A stretch of 64,000 nucleotides of DNA. Source: Litoribacillus peritrichatus. Its GTDB lineage: Bacteria > Pseudomonadota > Gammaproteobacteria > Pseudomonadales > Litoribrevibacteraceae. The DNA is taken from assembly GCF_039537985.1 (NCBI RefSeq), contig NZ_BAABBN010000004.1, forward strand, positions 496,001 to 560,000, written 5' to 3'. Shown piece after piece: positions 45,324 through 54,737 of this stretch (positions within the stretch are counted from its first letter, which is position 1; each line of letters opens with the position of its first letter). Both the position numbers and the translations under genes were made by a program. Below the pieces are notes generated by a model that saw only the letters and a list, made by a program, of their open reading frames with translations, did no database searches and had not been told where the DNA came from.

Positions 45324-45761
45324 GTGTCTGAATTAGATATAGAAAAACATGTTAATTGCGGTATTGAGCAGGCATTAAAAATTTTTGGTGATCGTTGGAG
45401 TTTATTGGTGATTCGAAATGTGTTGATGGGAATTAATAGATTTGATTCTTTACAGGATGGTTTGGACATCTCCAGAAACATTTTGACTCGAAGGCTTAAT
45501 GACCTTGAGGAGGAAGGCTTATTGGTGAAGACCCCAATAAAAAAGGGGGCGAAACGTATGATGTACAACCCCACAGCCAAGTGCCTTGCATTGGTTCCGG
45601 TTTTGATTGCTATGATTGATTGGAGTAAAAACTGGTCTTTGGATAAAGAAAAAAAATGGTCCAGTGTCGTTGATCGTTCAACAAATGAAGAAGTACATAT
45701 TGCGATTGTTGATGAGAACCAACAACCGGTTCCCATGAGCAATCTTAAATTACGCTTTTAG
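45324..45761 (+). CDS. HxlR-family transcriptional regulator
   Basis: A 145-residue winged-helix protein with an N-terminal cysteine (NCGIEQALKIFGDRWSLLVIRNVL), then FDSLQDGLDISRNILTRRLNDLEEEGLL, the standard HxlR layout. Such regulators often sense electrophiles or oxidants via the cysteine and control adjacent oxidoreductases or isomerases. It is divergent from the tautomerase pair (142 bases), its likely target. GTG start after AGGGAG. Confidence 0.9.
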   Translation: MSELDIEKHVNCGIEQALKIFGDRWSLLVIRNVLMGINRFDSLQDGLDISRNILTRRLNDLEEEGLLVKTPIKKGAKRMMYNPTAKCLALVPVLIAMIDWSKNWSLDKEKKWSSVVDRSTNEEVHIAIVDENQQPVPMSNLKLRF

Positions 45762-45798
45762 TATGCTAATCGTCAGATAATACAGCACTGGCAGGCTG

Positions 45799-47301
45799 TT
45801 AGAGAGACTCAGGGCGGTGTTGAATGTGCAAACGGGTTCGGCTCCAGGTGGCAATCTGATCCACCAGAATATTTAACAGCGCGGCCACCAGAATTAATAA
45901 TATGGCCCGGTCGAAACGAATTTCTTCAAAGGCAGAGTCGATGTAAAAGCCCAGAGTCGGAATGCCTAAAATGCCTAAAATAGCGGTTTCCCGCATGATC
46001 ACTTCCCATCGGTAAAGCAAGAAAGCCAAAAACTGTCGGTATATGCGCGGTAAAATTTCAAAGAAGTATCGATTAAGACCAGAAGATGCATCGTCTCTGA
46101 GTTTGATGGACTGGCTGTACAGCCCAATCAAGTGGGCGACAATGGCTCCGTTATGAAGTGCTAATGCCAGTATGCCTGGTAACATTGAAGGGCCGAAAAT
46201 CAATAGTCCTATAAACGCTAACAGGTACTCGGGCGTAGAGCGTGCGACTACCAGTACGGTATTGCCGCTGGCACGACCCAGTTTGTTAAGGAAATGATGT
46301 GAAATCCACGGGAACAATATCAATGATATTACGCCGGTGAATATCAACGAAATCTGGCTTAACACTACCGTGTTCAGAATGCCTGGCATGATTTCATTAT
46401 GCCAACGATGTGCTCCCCAGCTTCCGAGAGCGTGCAGTTTTTCTGTGAGGGTTAAATCCGGTTGTTTTAATGGCGCAGGTACTATGTCTTCCGTGATGAA
46501 CCGCATTAATAGTGACCAATCCCCATAGCTTGACCATGGCAATAACCAGAAGGAGGCCAACACATACAGGGGGATCAATTTGGATTTAAGCCAAAAACGC
46601 GATGTCCCGATCAGCAAGAAAAACACATAAAGTATCGCGGCCCCTTGATCGTACATTCCTTGTTTATAAAAGGTTTCCATGTGAAAGCCCAGCGTGGGCA
46701 AGCCGATGAAACCCAGGATGGCGCTGGAGCGAATGCCGCACTCTAACCGATAACAGGTATACGTTTTAATGTGTTTCCAGGCCAGTGGCAGGCGAATAAA
46801 CAAAGTACTGTTGAGCGTCTTGGTGTTCTTAACGATGGCATTGAGTGGCTTGTGGTCGACCTCACTCAACAGTTCACCAAATATTTTTGCAAAGATGCCT
46901 GTGTAAGGGATTGCAATGGCCAGGACGCCGGTGGCGGAGCTGAGGCCGGTGATTTGAATGAATATCAGTGCCCAGAAAATTTCGTGAATGGCACGGATAA
47001 ACGCACTGAATTGACGAACGATGGTTTTTTGATAAAACAGGGCCAACAGCAGGCCGAAGATTACCCCAAGCATGACACCCTGAAACGCAAAAGCCAGGGT
47101 TTTCCCTAAGGCTTCTAATAGCAGGGCAGGGTTGCTGAAATCCGGGGTCAGAAAGCCGTAGCCGATTTGACCTAATTCAGTCCAGGGATCTAATGTGTTG
47201 ATGTTCAGGTTTGCAAATGGCAGACAAATCAGAGCGCTGACTGCAAATAAGAGCGAGACACGGCGATATTTTGCGGCGCTGTTATCCGGCACTTTAATCA
47301 T
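45799..47301 (-). CDS. ABC transporter permease of the PhnE type, two fused halves; probable selenium uptake
   Basis: About 500 residues with two homologous PhnE-like permease halves in one chain, each ending in the EAA-like loop and LGFIGLPTLGFH / LGILGIPTLGFY. About 12 membrane segments. Last gene of the minus-strand operon mnmH, binding protein, ATPase, permease. The selenium link comes from mnmH and the binding protein. ATG 47301 was chosen over TTG 47313; neither has a strong ribosome site. Confidence 0.85.
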   Translation of the reverse strand: MIKVPDNSAAKYRRVSLLFAVSALICLPFANLNINTLDPWTELGQIGYGFLTPDFSNPALLLEALGKTLAFAFQGVMLGVIFGLLLALFYQKTIVRQFSAFIRAIHEIFWALIFIQITGLSSATGVLAIAIPYTGIFAKIFGELLSEVDHKPLNAIVKNTKTLNSTLFIRLPLAWKHIKTYTCYRLECGIRSSAILGFIGLPTLGFHMETFYKQGMYDQGAAILYVFFLLIGTSRFWLKSKLIPLYVLASFWLLPWSSYGDWSLLMRFITEDIVPAPLKQPDLTLTEKLHALGSWGAHRWHNEIMPGILNTVVLSQISLIFTGVISLILFPWISHHFLNKLGRASGNTVLVVARSTPEYLLAFIGLLIFGPSMLPGILALALHNGAIVAHLIGLYSQSIKLRDDASSGLNRYFFEILPRIYRQFLAFLLYRWEVIMRETAILGILGIPTLGFYIDSAFEEIRFDRAILLILVAALLNILVDQIATWSRTRLHIQHRPESL

Positions 47302-47341
47302 CCCAAACCACAATCAACGGTTGGTTGATGTTGAGGCATGA

Positions 47342-48034
47342 TTAATACAACCTCATCAGGTCATCGGGCGTCAGCTCGGTGGTGGCTTGATCGATTTCGA
47401 TCTGTCCGTCTTTTAAACCAATGATCCGGGTTGCAAAACTGAAGGCTAGATTCACGTCGTGCAATGCAATGATGGCAGTTTCGTGCGCTGACAGTATGTG
47501 ATCGAGCAGACGTTTCGCTTGCAGTTCATCTACGGCCGATAAGGGTTCATCACCCAGAAATACATCCGATTGTTGATACAGAGCTCGGCCAAGTGCAACC
47601 CGTTGCTGTTGGCCGCCTGATAGCTGATCTACTGAGTTCTGGAGCAGGTTTGCGATTTCCAGCTGCTGGGCAACGGCCTGAATATCCAGTTTGATTTCGT
47701 TGCTGGGCCGAATCAAATGAAATAGGTTTGTTATCCAGGAATACTGATTTAACTTACCCATGTAAATGTTATGTAACACACTGAGCATGGGAACCAGCCC
47801 GGGGTCTTGTGGGCACCAAGCCGGTTCTTTCAATGAAGATCTTAAATGCCTTAATAAGGTCGATTTACCGCAGCCGCTTTTCCCAACCAAGGCAATTCTT
47901 TCACCCGCCTGGATGGTGAGGTTGAGGTCAGAAAGCACGGGTTGTGCTTTCTTTCCTGAAGCGTAACTGAGCTGCTCGTTTTCGATGGAAACGATGGGCA
48001 GCAGTTGTTCATTGGTGACCGAACTCATCTTCAC
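47342..48034 (-). CDS. ABC transporter ATPase (PhnC-like), probable selenium uptake
   Basis: A 230-residue ATPase with Walker A GKSGCGKST (51-59), signature LSGGQQQR (138-145), Walker B VFLGDEP and the H-loop (ALHDV). It powers the adjacent permease. The 31-base gap to the binding protein and 40-base gap to the permease mark one operon. GTG start; ATG six bases in is an alternative. Confidence 0.9.
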   Translation of the reverse strand: MKMSSVTNEQLLPIVSIENEQLSYASGKKAQPVLSDLNLTIQAGERIALVGKSGCGKSTLLRHLRSSLKEPAWCPQDPGLVPMLSVLHNIYMGKLNQYSWITNLFHLIRPSNEIKLDIQAVAQQLEIANLLQNSVDQLSGGQQQRVALGRALYQQSDVFLGDEPLSAVDELQAKRLLDHILSAHETAIIALHDVNLAFSFATRIIGLKDGQIEIDQATTELTPDDLMRLY

Positions 48035-48065
48035 TTAACCCTGAAGCTTTAAATTCATTCGCTTA

Positions 48066-48938
48066 TTAATCCATTAAGCCAATGGATTGAGCTGTGGTTT
48101 TGATCGGCGCGTAATCTTCGTTGCTTGCCGGAACAAACTTAGTGCGCGGAAAGCTATCAAGCAGTGCTTTATCTGTCATGTTGAGCAGCGCTTCGGTGAT
48201 TTTAGCCGTTAAACCTTGGCCATATTCAGTGTCTACGTCGCCACGAATGGTCCACTGGTAATCCGGGTAGGTCGGGGTTTGCCAAATAACTTTTACTTTA
48301 TTCGTATCGATTTTGCCTTGGCTGAGTTCTTTTTCCCAAACTTTAAAGTTAACGGCGCCCACTTCGTAGGAACCTGCCTGAACCAAAGCAATGGTGCGGC
48401 TATGATCGCCACTGAAACCTACTTCAGAAAAAGCAGTATTGGGTGCTTTTTTCAGATGCTCGCGGATGTAAAATTCTGGCATCAGGCGACCTGACGTTGA
48501 TCCCTTCGAACCAAAGGTGAAACGCTTACCAGCGATAGTCTGCGGAAATGCCTCAGAACTTTGCAAGCCAGTTGATTGGTGAGCGATAAAATACGTGACG
48601 AAGAACTGGTCTTCATAGCCTTGTGCAATGGCTTTACTGTCCGGTACCAGGTTTCTGGCTTTAACCCCAGAGAGACCGCCGAACCATGCAAGCTGAACCT
48701 GATTGTTGCGAAACGCAGTAACAGCGGCAGAGTAACTTTTTACCGGAATGTAATTAACTTCAATGCCGGTTTTCTCAGACAGGTAGGTGGCGATTTTGCC
48801 GAAACGTTCCTTCAGTTGGGTTTCATCCTGATCAGGAATCGCAGTAAACGTAAACGTCTCTTTTGCATTGGCTGTGGTTGTGAATAAAGCGGACAGCAAC
48901 AGGCCTGAGGCCAGAATGAATTGGCTAATGAGTCTCAT
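48066..48938 (-). CDS. Phosphonate-type periplasmic binding protein, putative selenate/selenite ABC transporter
   Basis: A 290-residue protein with a signal peptide (ending TTTANA) and a PhnD-like fold (YLSEKTGIEVNYIPVKSYSAAV, AWFGGLSGVKAR, SKGSTSGRLMPEF). A PhnD-related family annotated as selenate ABC transporter binding protein is known from gene neighbourhoods with selD and mnmH; this gene sits directly after mnmH and fits it. Ligand not proven. Confidence 0.85.
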   Translation of the reverse strand: MRLISQFILASGLLLSALFTTTANAKETFTFTAIPDQDETQLKERFGKIATYLSEKTGIEVNYIPVKSYSAAVTAFRNNQVQLAWFGGLSGVKARNLVPDSKAIAQGYEDQFFVTYFIAHQSTGLQSSEAFPQTIAGKRFTFGSKGSTSGRLMPEFYIREHLKKAPNTAFSEVGFSGDHSRTIALVQAGSYEVGAVNFKVWEKELSQGKIDTNKVKVIWQTPTYPDYQWTIRGDVDTEYGQGLTAKITEALLNMTDKALLDSFPRTKFVPASNEDYAPIKTTAQSIGLMD

Positions 48939-48976
48939 GAAATTTCTCTTATTATCGTTGGTTTTGGGTTAAAGGT

Positions 48977-50071
48977 TTACAGGTTATGATTGGTCCAATC
49001 TATAACGCTTTGTTTATCACCTTGGAAAAGCACTTTTCCTTCACGTTTTGAAAACTGATATTCGTACATAGGGTCGTAATAATCAGTCAGTAGCCGGGCA
49101 ATCGGGGCTTCAAAATCTTTGGTTGAATTCTGATTTTGTAATGTCCGAATGGCTTGGCTGAACTGGTCGTGAAGTTCACCGTAACGCTCGTTTCCTAAAC
49201 GCTTACGGATGCGGGTCAGGTTATGAAGCAAGGTCTCACCGTAGCTCTGTATGGCCAGTTCTTCGCCATGCAACGCTTTGTGCTTAGGCAGTAAGTCCAG
49301 CACATAATCTTCTATGCCAATCTCGATACGCTCTTCGAGCGTGGTATCCAGTTTGACCATGGGTGAGGCTTGTTTCATTTTTAATTGCAAAGAATCGGGC
49401 AATGCGACACGGCCGATCAAGCGGCCTTCATCTTCAAGCATCAATCGCTGAATGCCTGAATTTCTCTTTTTCATAAACTGTATCGACAGTTCATTTTCGA
49501 AGTTGATTTGTGCTGGCTGCTTTTCAAGTGTGTGTCCAAAACTGGAACCACGATGCTTTGCAAGACCTTCAAGATCGACGTGCTTAGTCACTTGCTTCAG
49601 AACCCGAGTTTTACCACTGCCGGTTTTACCGCTGAGCAAAACAAAATCGAGTGCCTGAATATTATTTTCAAGCTCATCAATCAGGAAACGACGGAGTGCT
49701 TTGTAACCACCTTTAATAAGAGGGTACTGGATGCCTGCTTCTTTGAGCATTTTTTGGGTCAGTCGAGAACGTAACCCGCCTCGGAAGCAGTACAGATAAC
49801 CTTCTGGTTGAGCGTCGGTAAATTCTTTCCAACTGCTGACGCGTTGGCGTTGAATTTCCTCTGTGGCGAGTTGCCAGCCAAGTTCAATGGCTGAATCCTG
49901 TCCTTGCTCTTTATAACGGGTTCCGATTAATTGTCGTTGCTCGTTATCCAGAATAGGTTTGTTAATGGAGGTTGGAAATGCGCCTTTTTCAAATTCAATA
50001 GGGGCTCGCACATCCATTAACGGGATGTCATTTAGAAATAAATAACGGTAATCGTCGGTGTCATTTCGCAC
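48977..50071 (-). CDS. mnmH: tRNA 2-selenouridine synthase
   Basis: A 364-residue protein with an N-terminal rhodanese domain (active-site C95 in YLYCFRGGLRSR) and a C-terminal P-loop domain (SGKTGSGKT, about 147-155). It replaces sulfur by selenium at the wobble 2-thiouridine of tRNAs for Lys, Glu and Gln, using selenophosphate from SelD via a geranylated intermediate. First gene of the selenium operon, GTG start after AGGAG. No selA, selB or selC in this window. Confidence 0.95.
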   Translation of the reverse strand: MRNDTDDYRYLFLNDIPLMDVRAPIEFEKGAFPTSINKPILDNEQRQLIGTRYKEQGQDSAIELGWQLATEEIQRQRVSSWKEFTDAQPEGYLYCFRGGLRSRLTQKMLKEAGIQYPLIKGGYKALRRFLIDELENNIQALDFVLLSGKTGSGKTRVLKQVTKHVDLEGLAKHRGSSFGHTLEKQPAQINFENELSIQFMKKRNSGIQRLMLEDEGRLIGRVALPDSLQLKMKQASPMVKLDTTLEERIEIGIEDYVLDLLPKHKALHGEELAIQSYGETLLHNLTRIRKRLGNERYGELHDQFSQAIRTLQNQNSTKDFEAPIARLLTDYYDPMYEYQFSKREGKVLFQGDKQSVIDWTNHNL

Positions 50072-50223
50072 CAGTCACTCCTGACGTTCAAAAGGTCTAG
50101 GAAACGGTTAAGGGCGGCAAGTTTACATAGTAATGGCATGCTATAAAAGACCTGTGGCATTATTTAGTGCATATCTTAATTTTCAGGCATCGCCATCAAA
50201 AACACCCGAGAGAAGGATAACGT

Positions 50224-50649
50224 ATGTACCATCTGACAATTGCGCCCAGGTTTTGCGAGACGGACGCGCTGGGTCACATTAATAACTCTGTGGTTCCAAT
50301 GTGGTTTGAACAGGCCCGAGACCCCATTTTTAAGTACTTTGTGCCCTCGATGAAACCGGAGGACTGGAATTTAATCATCGCGCGCGTTGAGGTCGATTAC
50401 CTGGCTCAACTGGAGTATGCCGAGGATGTAGAGATAAAAACCTGGCTGGGCAAGATTGGAAACTCATCCATGTCGGTGGTACAGGAAGCCTGGCAAAACG
50501 GGGTGTGTTGTGCCAAAGGTAAAGCGGTGATGATTCACTTTGATTATGAAGCCAATGCGGCTCAGCCCATTCCTCCCGACATACGTGAAAAACTGGCCGA
50601 GCACCTTCGGGCCGAGCACCTTCAGGCCGAGCACCTTCAGGAGGTATGA
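50224..50649 (+). CDS. Acyl-CoA thioesterase (hotdog fold)
   Basis: A 141-residue 4-hydroxybenzoyl-CoA-thioesterase-like protein with the FCETDALGHINNSV motif (catalytic aspartate) and YLAQLEYAEDVEI. It should hydrolyse acyl-CoA thioesters. The C-terminus carries three in-frame 5-residue repeats (AEHLR/Q) from a 15-bp tandem repeat. AGAAGGATA precedes the ATG. Followed by a perfect 7-bp hairpin without T-run (50651-50667) facing the convergent nitrilase gene. Confidence 0.88.
   Translation: MYHLTIAPRFCETDALGHINNSVVPMWFEQARDPIFKYFVPSMKPEDWNLIIARVEVDYLAQLEYAEDVEIKTWLGKIGNSSMSVVQEAWQNGVCCAKGKAVMIHFDYEANAAQPIPPDIREKLAEHLRAEHLQAEHLQEV
50596..50640 (+). repeat. Three 15-bp tandem repeats in the thioesterase 3' end
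   Basis: GCCGAGCACCTTC(A/G)G three times, differing at one position, in frame. It adds 15 residues and could vary in copy number between strains. Confidence 0.9.
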
Positions 50650-50676
50650 GTCAGGGTGAAACCCTGAACAAGCTGT

Positions 50677-51492
50677 TTACAGCCAATCCATTCGGTTGTT
50701 CAGGCACGGAATATTGGCTCTGATGGCGCGGGTTTCCTCCAAAGGTAAATCAATGGTGAGCACACCTTCGCCTTCTGCGATTTCTCCAAGCACTTTTCCC
50801 CATGGGTCAATGATGCAGCTTTGGCCCCAGGTTCTTCGGGTTTCGGAATGTTCACCGCCCTGGTTGGCAGCCAGTACAAAACATTGATTTTCAATGGCTC
50901 TGGCTTGCAATAACGGCAGCCAATGCGCCGAACCTGTTTGGTATGTAAATGCAGAAGGGATTGCAAAAAGCGTTGCGCCCTGATCGACCAGGTTTCGAAA
51001 TAGCTCCGGAAAACGTAAGTCGTAGCAGATGGCCATGCCTAATTTTCCGAGCGGTGTGTCTGCGACGCAGGTTTGAGTACCGGCCTGGTAGAAGTTGGAT
51101 TCGCGATAAGCGCCTTGCTTGTCTGAAACGTCCACGTCGAACAAGTGCACTTTATCGTAGCGATCGTGTTCATTGCCCTGATTATCAACAATCAAACAGG
51201 TGGCTGTTGGCTTCGCTTGCTGATCGCTGTCTAAGACCGGCAGTGTTCCGGCAATGACCCAAAGATCCAGTTCTTCGCATAGGCTTTTTAACCATGTTCT
51301 TACAGGACCATCGGCTTGAGTCCACTGAGAAGCAAACTCCTGTGCGTCCTTTTCCCCAAAATGCGCAAACATTTCCGGCAGTACGGCAATTTCTGCGCCC
51401 TGACTTTTTGCTGTTCGTAATAACTCCGATGCCTTGGAAAGGTTTTCTTCGGTATCGGATGTGCTGACCATTTGAATGACGGAGGCTTTCAT
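50677..51492 (-). CDS. Carbon-nitrogen hydrolase (Nit/omega-amidase type)
   Basis: A 271-residue nitrilase-superfamily protein with the Glu-Lys-Cys triad: LPEMFAHFG, DKVHLFDVD and MAICYDLRFPELFR. It is the Nit1/Nit2-like branch, often a deaminated-glutathione amidase. AAGGACG precedes the ATG. It follows the DUF2789 gene after a terminator. Confidence 0.9.
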   Translation of the reverse strand: MKASVIQMVSTSDTEENLSKASELLRTAKSQGAEIAVLPEMFAHFGEKDAQEFASQWTQADGPVRTWLKSLCEELDLWVIAGTLPVLDSDQQAKPTATCLIVDNQGNEHDRYDKVHLFDVDVSDKQGAYRESNFYQAGTQTCVADTPLGKLGMAICYDLRFPELFRNLVDQGATLFAIPSAFTYQTGSAHWLPLLQARAIENQCFVLAANQGGEHSETRRTWGQSCIIDPWGKVLGEIAEGEGVLTIDLPLEETRAIRANIPCLNNRMDWL

Positions 51493-51540
51493 GAGTGTGC
51501 AACGTCCTTGTGTAATGAATGATACTGGGCATTAAGCAAA

Positions 51541-51573
51541 AAAAAACCGAAACACACAAGTTCCGGTTTTTGT
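51541..51573 (-). terminator. Terminator of the DUF2789 gene
   Basis: AAAACCGAA / TTCCGGTTTT stem; on the minus strand the stem is followed by a long T-run (nine A at 51539-51547). Lies between two minus-strand genes. Confidence 0.75.
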
Positions 51574-51595
51574 GATTGCTGCCTGCCAATTGCAC

Positions 51596-51829
51596 TTAAT
51601 GTCGAAGTTCTGTGTCCAGATGATCAACGATTTCCGCCCAGTCAGAGTCTTCATTGATTGCTTCGCGTAAAAATGCGGATTGTGAGGGAGACCAAAACGG
51701 TGCCTCATCAAGACGAATGTTTCCTGACAAATGATGATTGGCGATAAACTCTTCGATGCTCTGTTTATCGGAATCCAAACCCAGTTGTGAAAATAAGGTG
51801 TCGATTTGATAGTGATTACTTAAATCCAT
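51596..51829 (-). CDS. DUF2789-domain protein
   Basis: A 77-residue protein matching the DUF2789 pattern: LFSQLGLDSD, IEEFIANHHL, APFWSPSQSAFLREAI, DDHLD-like end. Small all-helical cytosolic protein of marine gammaproteobacteria and pseudomonads, function unknown. Confidence 0.85.
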   Translation of the reverse strand: MDLSNHYQIDTLFSQLGLDSDKQSIEEFIANHHLSGNIRLDEAPFWSPSQSAFLREAINEDSDWAEIVDHLDTELRH

Positions 51830-51983
51830 GCCTGAAACCCCAGTTATTCTTGTTTAATCTACCGTTAAGGATAGTTTTCAAAGCGGGTTGTGACCAAAGG
51901 CTAACTGTGCTCTTGTTTGGGAAACATTGTTGAGGTTTTACCGTGAATAGAAGTGCCCAGCTTCGATGGATACTGGTCTAAAA

Positions 51984-52047
51984 TTCATAAGAAGTACTGT
52001 TCATAAGAAGTACTATTCGTAAGAAGTGCTATTTGTAAAAAGTACTT
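51984..52047. repeat. Four 16-bp tandem repeats upstream of the gene at 52097
   Basis: Units at 51984, 52000, 52016 and 52032 follow TTCATAAGAAGTACTR with rising divergence; each has an AGTACT-like palindrome. They lie 50 bases before the start codon of the next gene. Confidence 0.9.
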
Positions 52048-52096
52048 ATGCAATTGAAAAATGAAGCTACAGTTGCGATAAAATTGTGTTGATGAA

Positions 52097-52393
52097 ATGA
52101 CAAAGAAGAGCGTTCAGCCAAAGATTGTTTTACAAAGGCCGAATGATGTCTTTTCGAGGGGGAAGGTTGTGAATCATGAATTAATTGATAAGTTCAAAGC
52201 CGATCACAGCGTGATATTAGACCGAGACCTGGACGATATTGATATTGCCATTGCACGCTATGATTTGGCTCGATCTTATCTGGCGCAATACCCTGAGCTT
52301 AATGGTCAGGACTACACTGGCCGTGGTTTACCTGCCCAGATTGCACGAGACACCAAAGAATTTCTGATGGCGTCCGGTGTCTATCACGATTAA
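52097..52393 (+). CDS. Small hypothetical protein
   Basis: A 98-residue soluble protein, no signal or membrane segment, with an aspartate-rich middle (LDRDLDDIDIAIARYDLARSY). Not recognised. The promoter region carries the four 16-bp repeats. Ribosome site weak. Confidence 0.65.
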   Translation: MTKKSVQPKIVLQRPNDVFSRGKVVNHELIDKFKADHSVILDRDLDDIDIAIARYDLARSYLAQYPELNGQDYTGRGLPAQIARDTKEFLMASGVYHD

Positions 52394-52496
52394 CCCTGAT
52401 CATGAGTTCATGTGTCTTCTTCATTAAGCAGAGTTTTCATCATACGGATTAGGTCAAACCAAGCGTACTTTCAGTTAAACAATGCCTTAAACGTCG

Positions 52497-54455
52497 CTAA
52501 ATGGTAAATCGCTGCATTGATCCTTGAAGGCCGCCCGAGATCAGGTTCAGTTCTTTGGCCTGAGCGACGGTTTTAATTACGGATTTCGCCGTGTCTGCGG
52601 ATAAGGTACGAATGGTGCCTATGTTGCTGTTGATGTCCGAAACAATGGTCGCTTGTTCTTCGGTGGTTGATGCAATATTGATGTTGACGTCTTTGATTTT
52701 TATGACAGCTTCAGCAATGTGGCTAAGGGCTTCAGACGCAGTTTCGGCGTTTGACTTTGAGTGTTCGGCAGTACGTACCTGATCGTGCATCACCGTAACG
52801 GCTCCCGCCGCAACCGATTGCAGGCTTTGAATGATTTGTTTGATCTCCTGTGTGGATTCTGAGGTTCTGTGAGATAGCTGGCGAACCTCATCTGCCACTA
52901 CTGAGAACCCTCGACCATGCTCACCGGCTCTGGCCGCTTCAATGGCTGCATTGAGAGCAAGCAAGTTGGTTTGTTCCGCAATACTCTCAATGACGGTCAA
53001 TACCTGGTTGATATTGCCCGTTTCATTTTTGAGGTGTTCGATGGTTGACGCAGCGTTATTGATCCCAACGGACATTTCGGTGATGTTTTTTTCGATGGCC
53101 AAAAACTGGCTCTTTCCTTGTTCAACGGCCTCATTGGCGTTCATCGTTGCTTCAGCGGCAAAGGCTGCGTTGGCCGCAACCTGGTGAAACGTTTGGTTGA
53201 CTTCAGACATGGCGGAGTGGATTTTGGTGGCTTCTTCCAGTTGTTGCTGGCTGTGGGTGTTGATGGCTTCTGACGTGTTGTTAATGCTTGCACTTAACGT
53301 ATCTAAGGTGGCGGACTGAGTGCGCATGGAGGTCAATAACTCAATGATGTATTGGCGCAAACGACCTGCCGAGCGAATCAGGCTTTGAATTTCGGTGGTC
53401 ATTGCTCGGATGGTGATTTCCTGGGTGAAATTACCACGAGAGTAGTGACTGAAAAAAGGCGTTATTTCTTGAATTCGACCTCCGACACGTCTTTGTATTT
53501 GGTCGACAAGCAGGGCCACCAGAATGATGAGGGTGATGGTTATGTAGAGCTGCACCTGAAAGCCTTTCAGTTCTTCGGTCAAAACATTGTCAAAGCCCAA
53601 TGCCGTTTGCGAGAGTTGGTTATCTATTTCGTCCAGGTATTGATTTGCTCGGGTAAAGCTCGACTCAATGGCCGATTTTTGGCTGATGGTTCGTGTTAAT
53701 TCGCCAGGGTATCGGTTTAATAATCCGTTGAGTTCATTGAGATAATCTTCTGATTTGTTGCCTTGCTCCTCTTCGTCAAAGAAATCGAAATCATCGGTTG
53801 TTTCTTCTGGGTTTGACAGAGGGTCAAGATTGTTCAGTGCGCCTGTTAATTCAGTGAGGTCGGATAATTTGTCATGGATGGCTTGAAAACGGGCTTCGGA
53901 GGGGTGATTGAAGTAATTCCGCCTTAATAGGCTTAGATGAATCAGTTCGTACTGGGCTTCAGCAGAGAGACTACTCCAGGCATTTGATAATTCTGGTGAG
54001 GATAGACTGTTTGCATCGGCAATGTCTTTTATTGCATCGAGGCTGTCGGCTATTTCTCGTTCATTTTGGTCAAGCAGGAGCTGTATATTGCCCGACATTT
54101 TGCCTGCAGCGCGAATTTCCGTCGTTAACAAATTTAATAGCCCGATTGCCAACTCGTTGATGTTCGCGACAGAAGATGTCTTGTCGTGCTGGCTGGCGTA
54201 TTGTTCTGTGTCCGAGATGGCAGAGGATAAGATGCTTTCTGCGGTGGCGAGCAATAGGGTATCTCCAGTGTTTAGGTATTGACCAATGCTTGCTCTGACA
54301 TTTACCCGATAGTGCTCAGAAAGTTGATTGAACGCTTTGTTGCCACCAAACTGCTCATCGATGGCGTTTAAACCAACGTTGGTGATGATTGCCAGGCCAA
54401 TGGCAATGGCCGCCAGGCAGCCGGTATTGAATAGTGTAAGTGTCCTGATTTGCAT
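52497..54455 (-). CDS. Methyl-accepting chemotaxis protein
   Basis: About 652 residues: N-terminal membrane helix (about 5-25), a long periplasmic sensor of about 275 residues with an acidic insert (DDFDFFDEEEQ), a second helix (about 300-320), HAMP, and the signalling domain with the hairpin tip LLALNAAIEAARAGEHGRGFSVVADEVR. Start at 54455 because AAGGGGG lies 5 bases upstream; the longer frame to 54479 begins before that site. The ligand is unknown. Confidence 0.92.
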   Translation of the reverse strand: MQIRTLTLFNTGCLAAIAIGLAIITNVGLNAIDEQFGGNKAFNQLSEHYRVNVRASIGQYLNTGDTLLLATAESILSSAISDTEQYASQHDKTSSVANINELAIGLLNLLTTEIRAAGKMSGNIQLLLDQNEREIADSLDAIKDIADANSLSSPELSNAWSSLSAEAQYELIHLSLLRRNYFNHPSEARFQAIHDKLSDLTELTGALNNLDPLSNPEETTDDFDFFDEEEQGNKSEDYLNELNGLLNRYPGELTRTISQKSAIESSFTRANQYLDEIDNQLSQTALGFDNVLTEELKGFQVQLYITITLIILVALLVDQIQRRVGGRIQEITPFFSHYSRGNFTQEITIRAMTTEIQSLIRSAGRLRQYIIELLTSMRTQSATLDTLSASINNTSEAINTHSQQQLEEATKIHSAMSEVNQTFHQVAANAAFAAEATMNANEAVEQGKSQFLAIEKNITEMSVGINNAASTIEHLKNETGNINQVLTVIESIAEQTNLLALNAAIEAARAGEHGRGFSVVADEVRQLSHRTSESTQEIKQIIQSLQSVAAGAVTVMHDQVRTAEHSKSNAETASEALSHIAEAVIKIKDVNINIASTTEEQATIVSDINSNIGTIRTLSADTAKSVIKTVAQAKELNLISGGLQGSMQRFTI

Positions 54456-54737
54456 ACGATCCCCCTTAGCTCCACCCATTTATCGAGTGAATTGGGGCGA
54501 AATTTATGGCAGCCCTGTGAAACATTTATGACAAATACAACTTGTTTACATAAAACCTGGAGGTGATGTTTCTTTGACGTGTTTTCGATGATTTCTCGTC
54601 AATCAAATTGAAATGCACTCAGCTTAAATTTAAAACGCTGTAAACCAATTATGTTGGTTGTAACTTGGTCTAAGTTTATCAATGTCTTATAAAAAAGTTA
54701 TAGCAACGGCTTTGTCGGTTGGTTTTAGGTATTTTTT

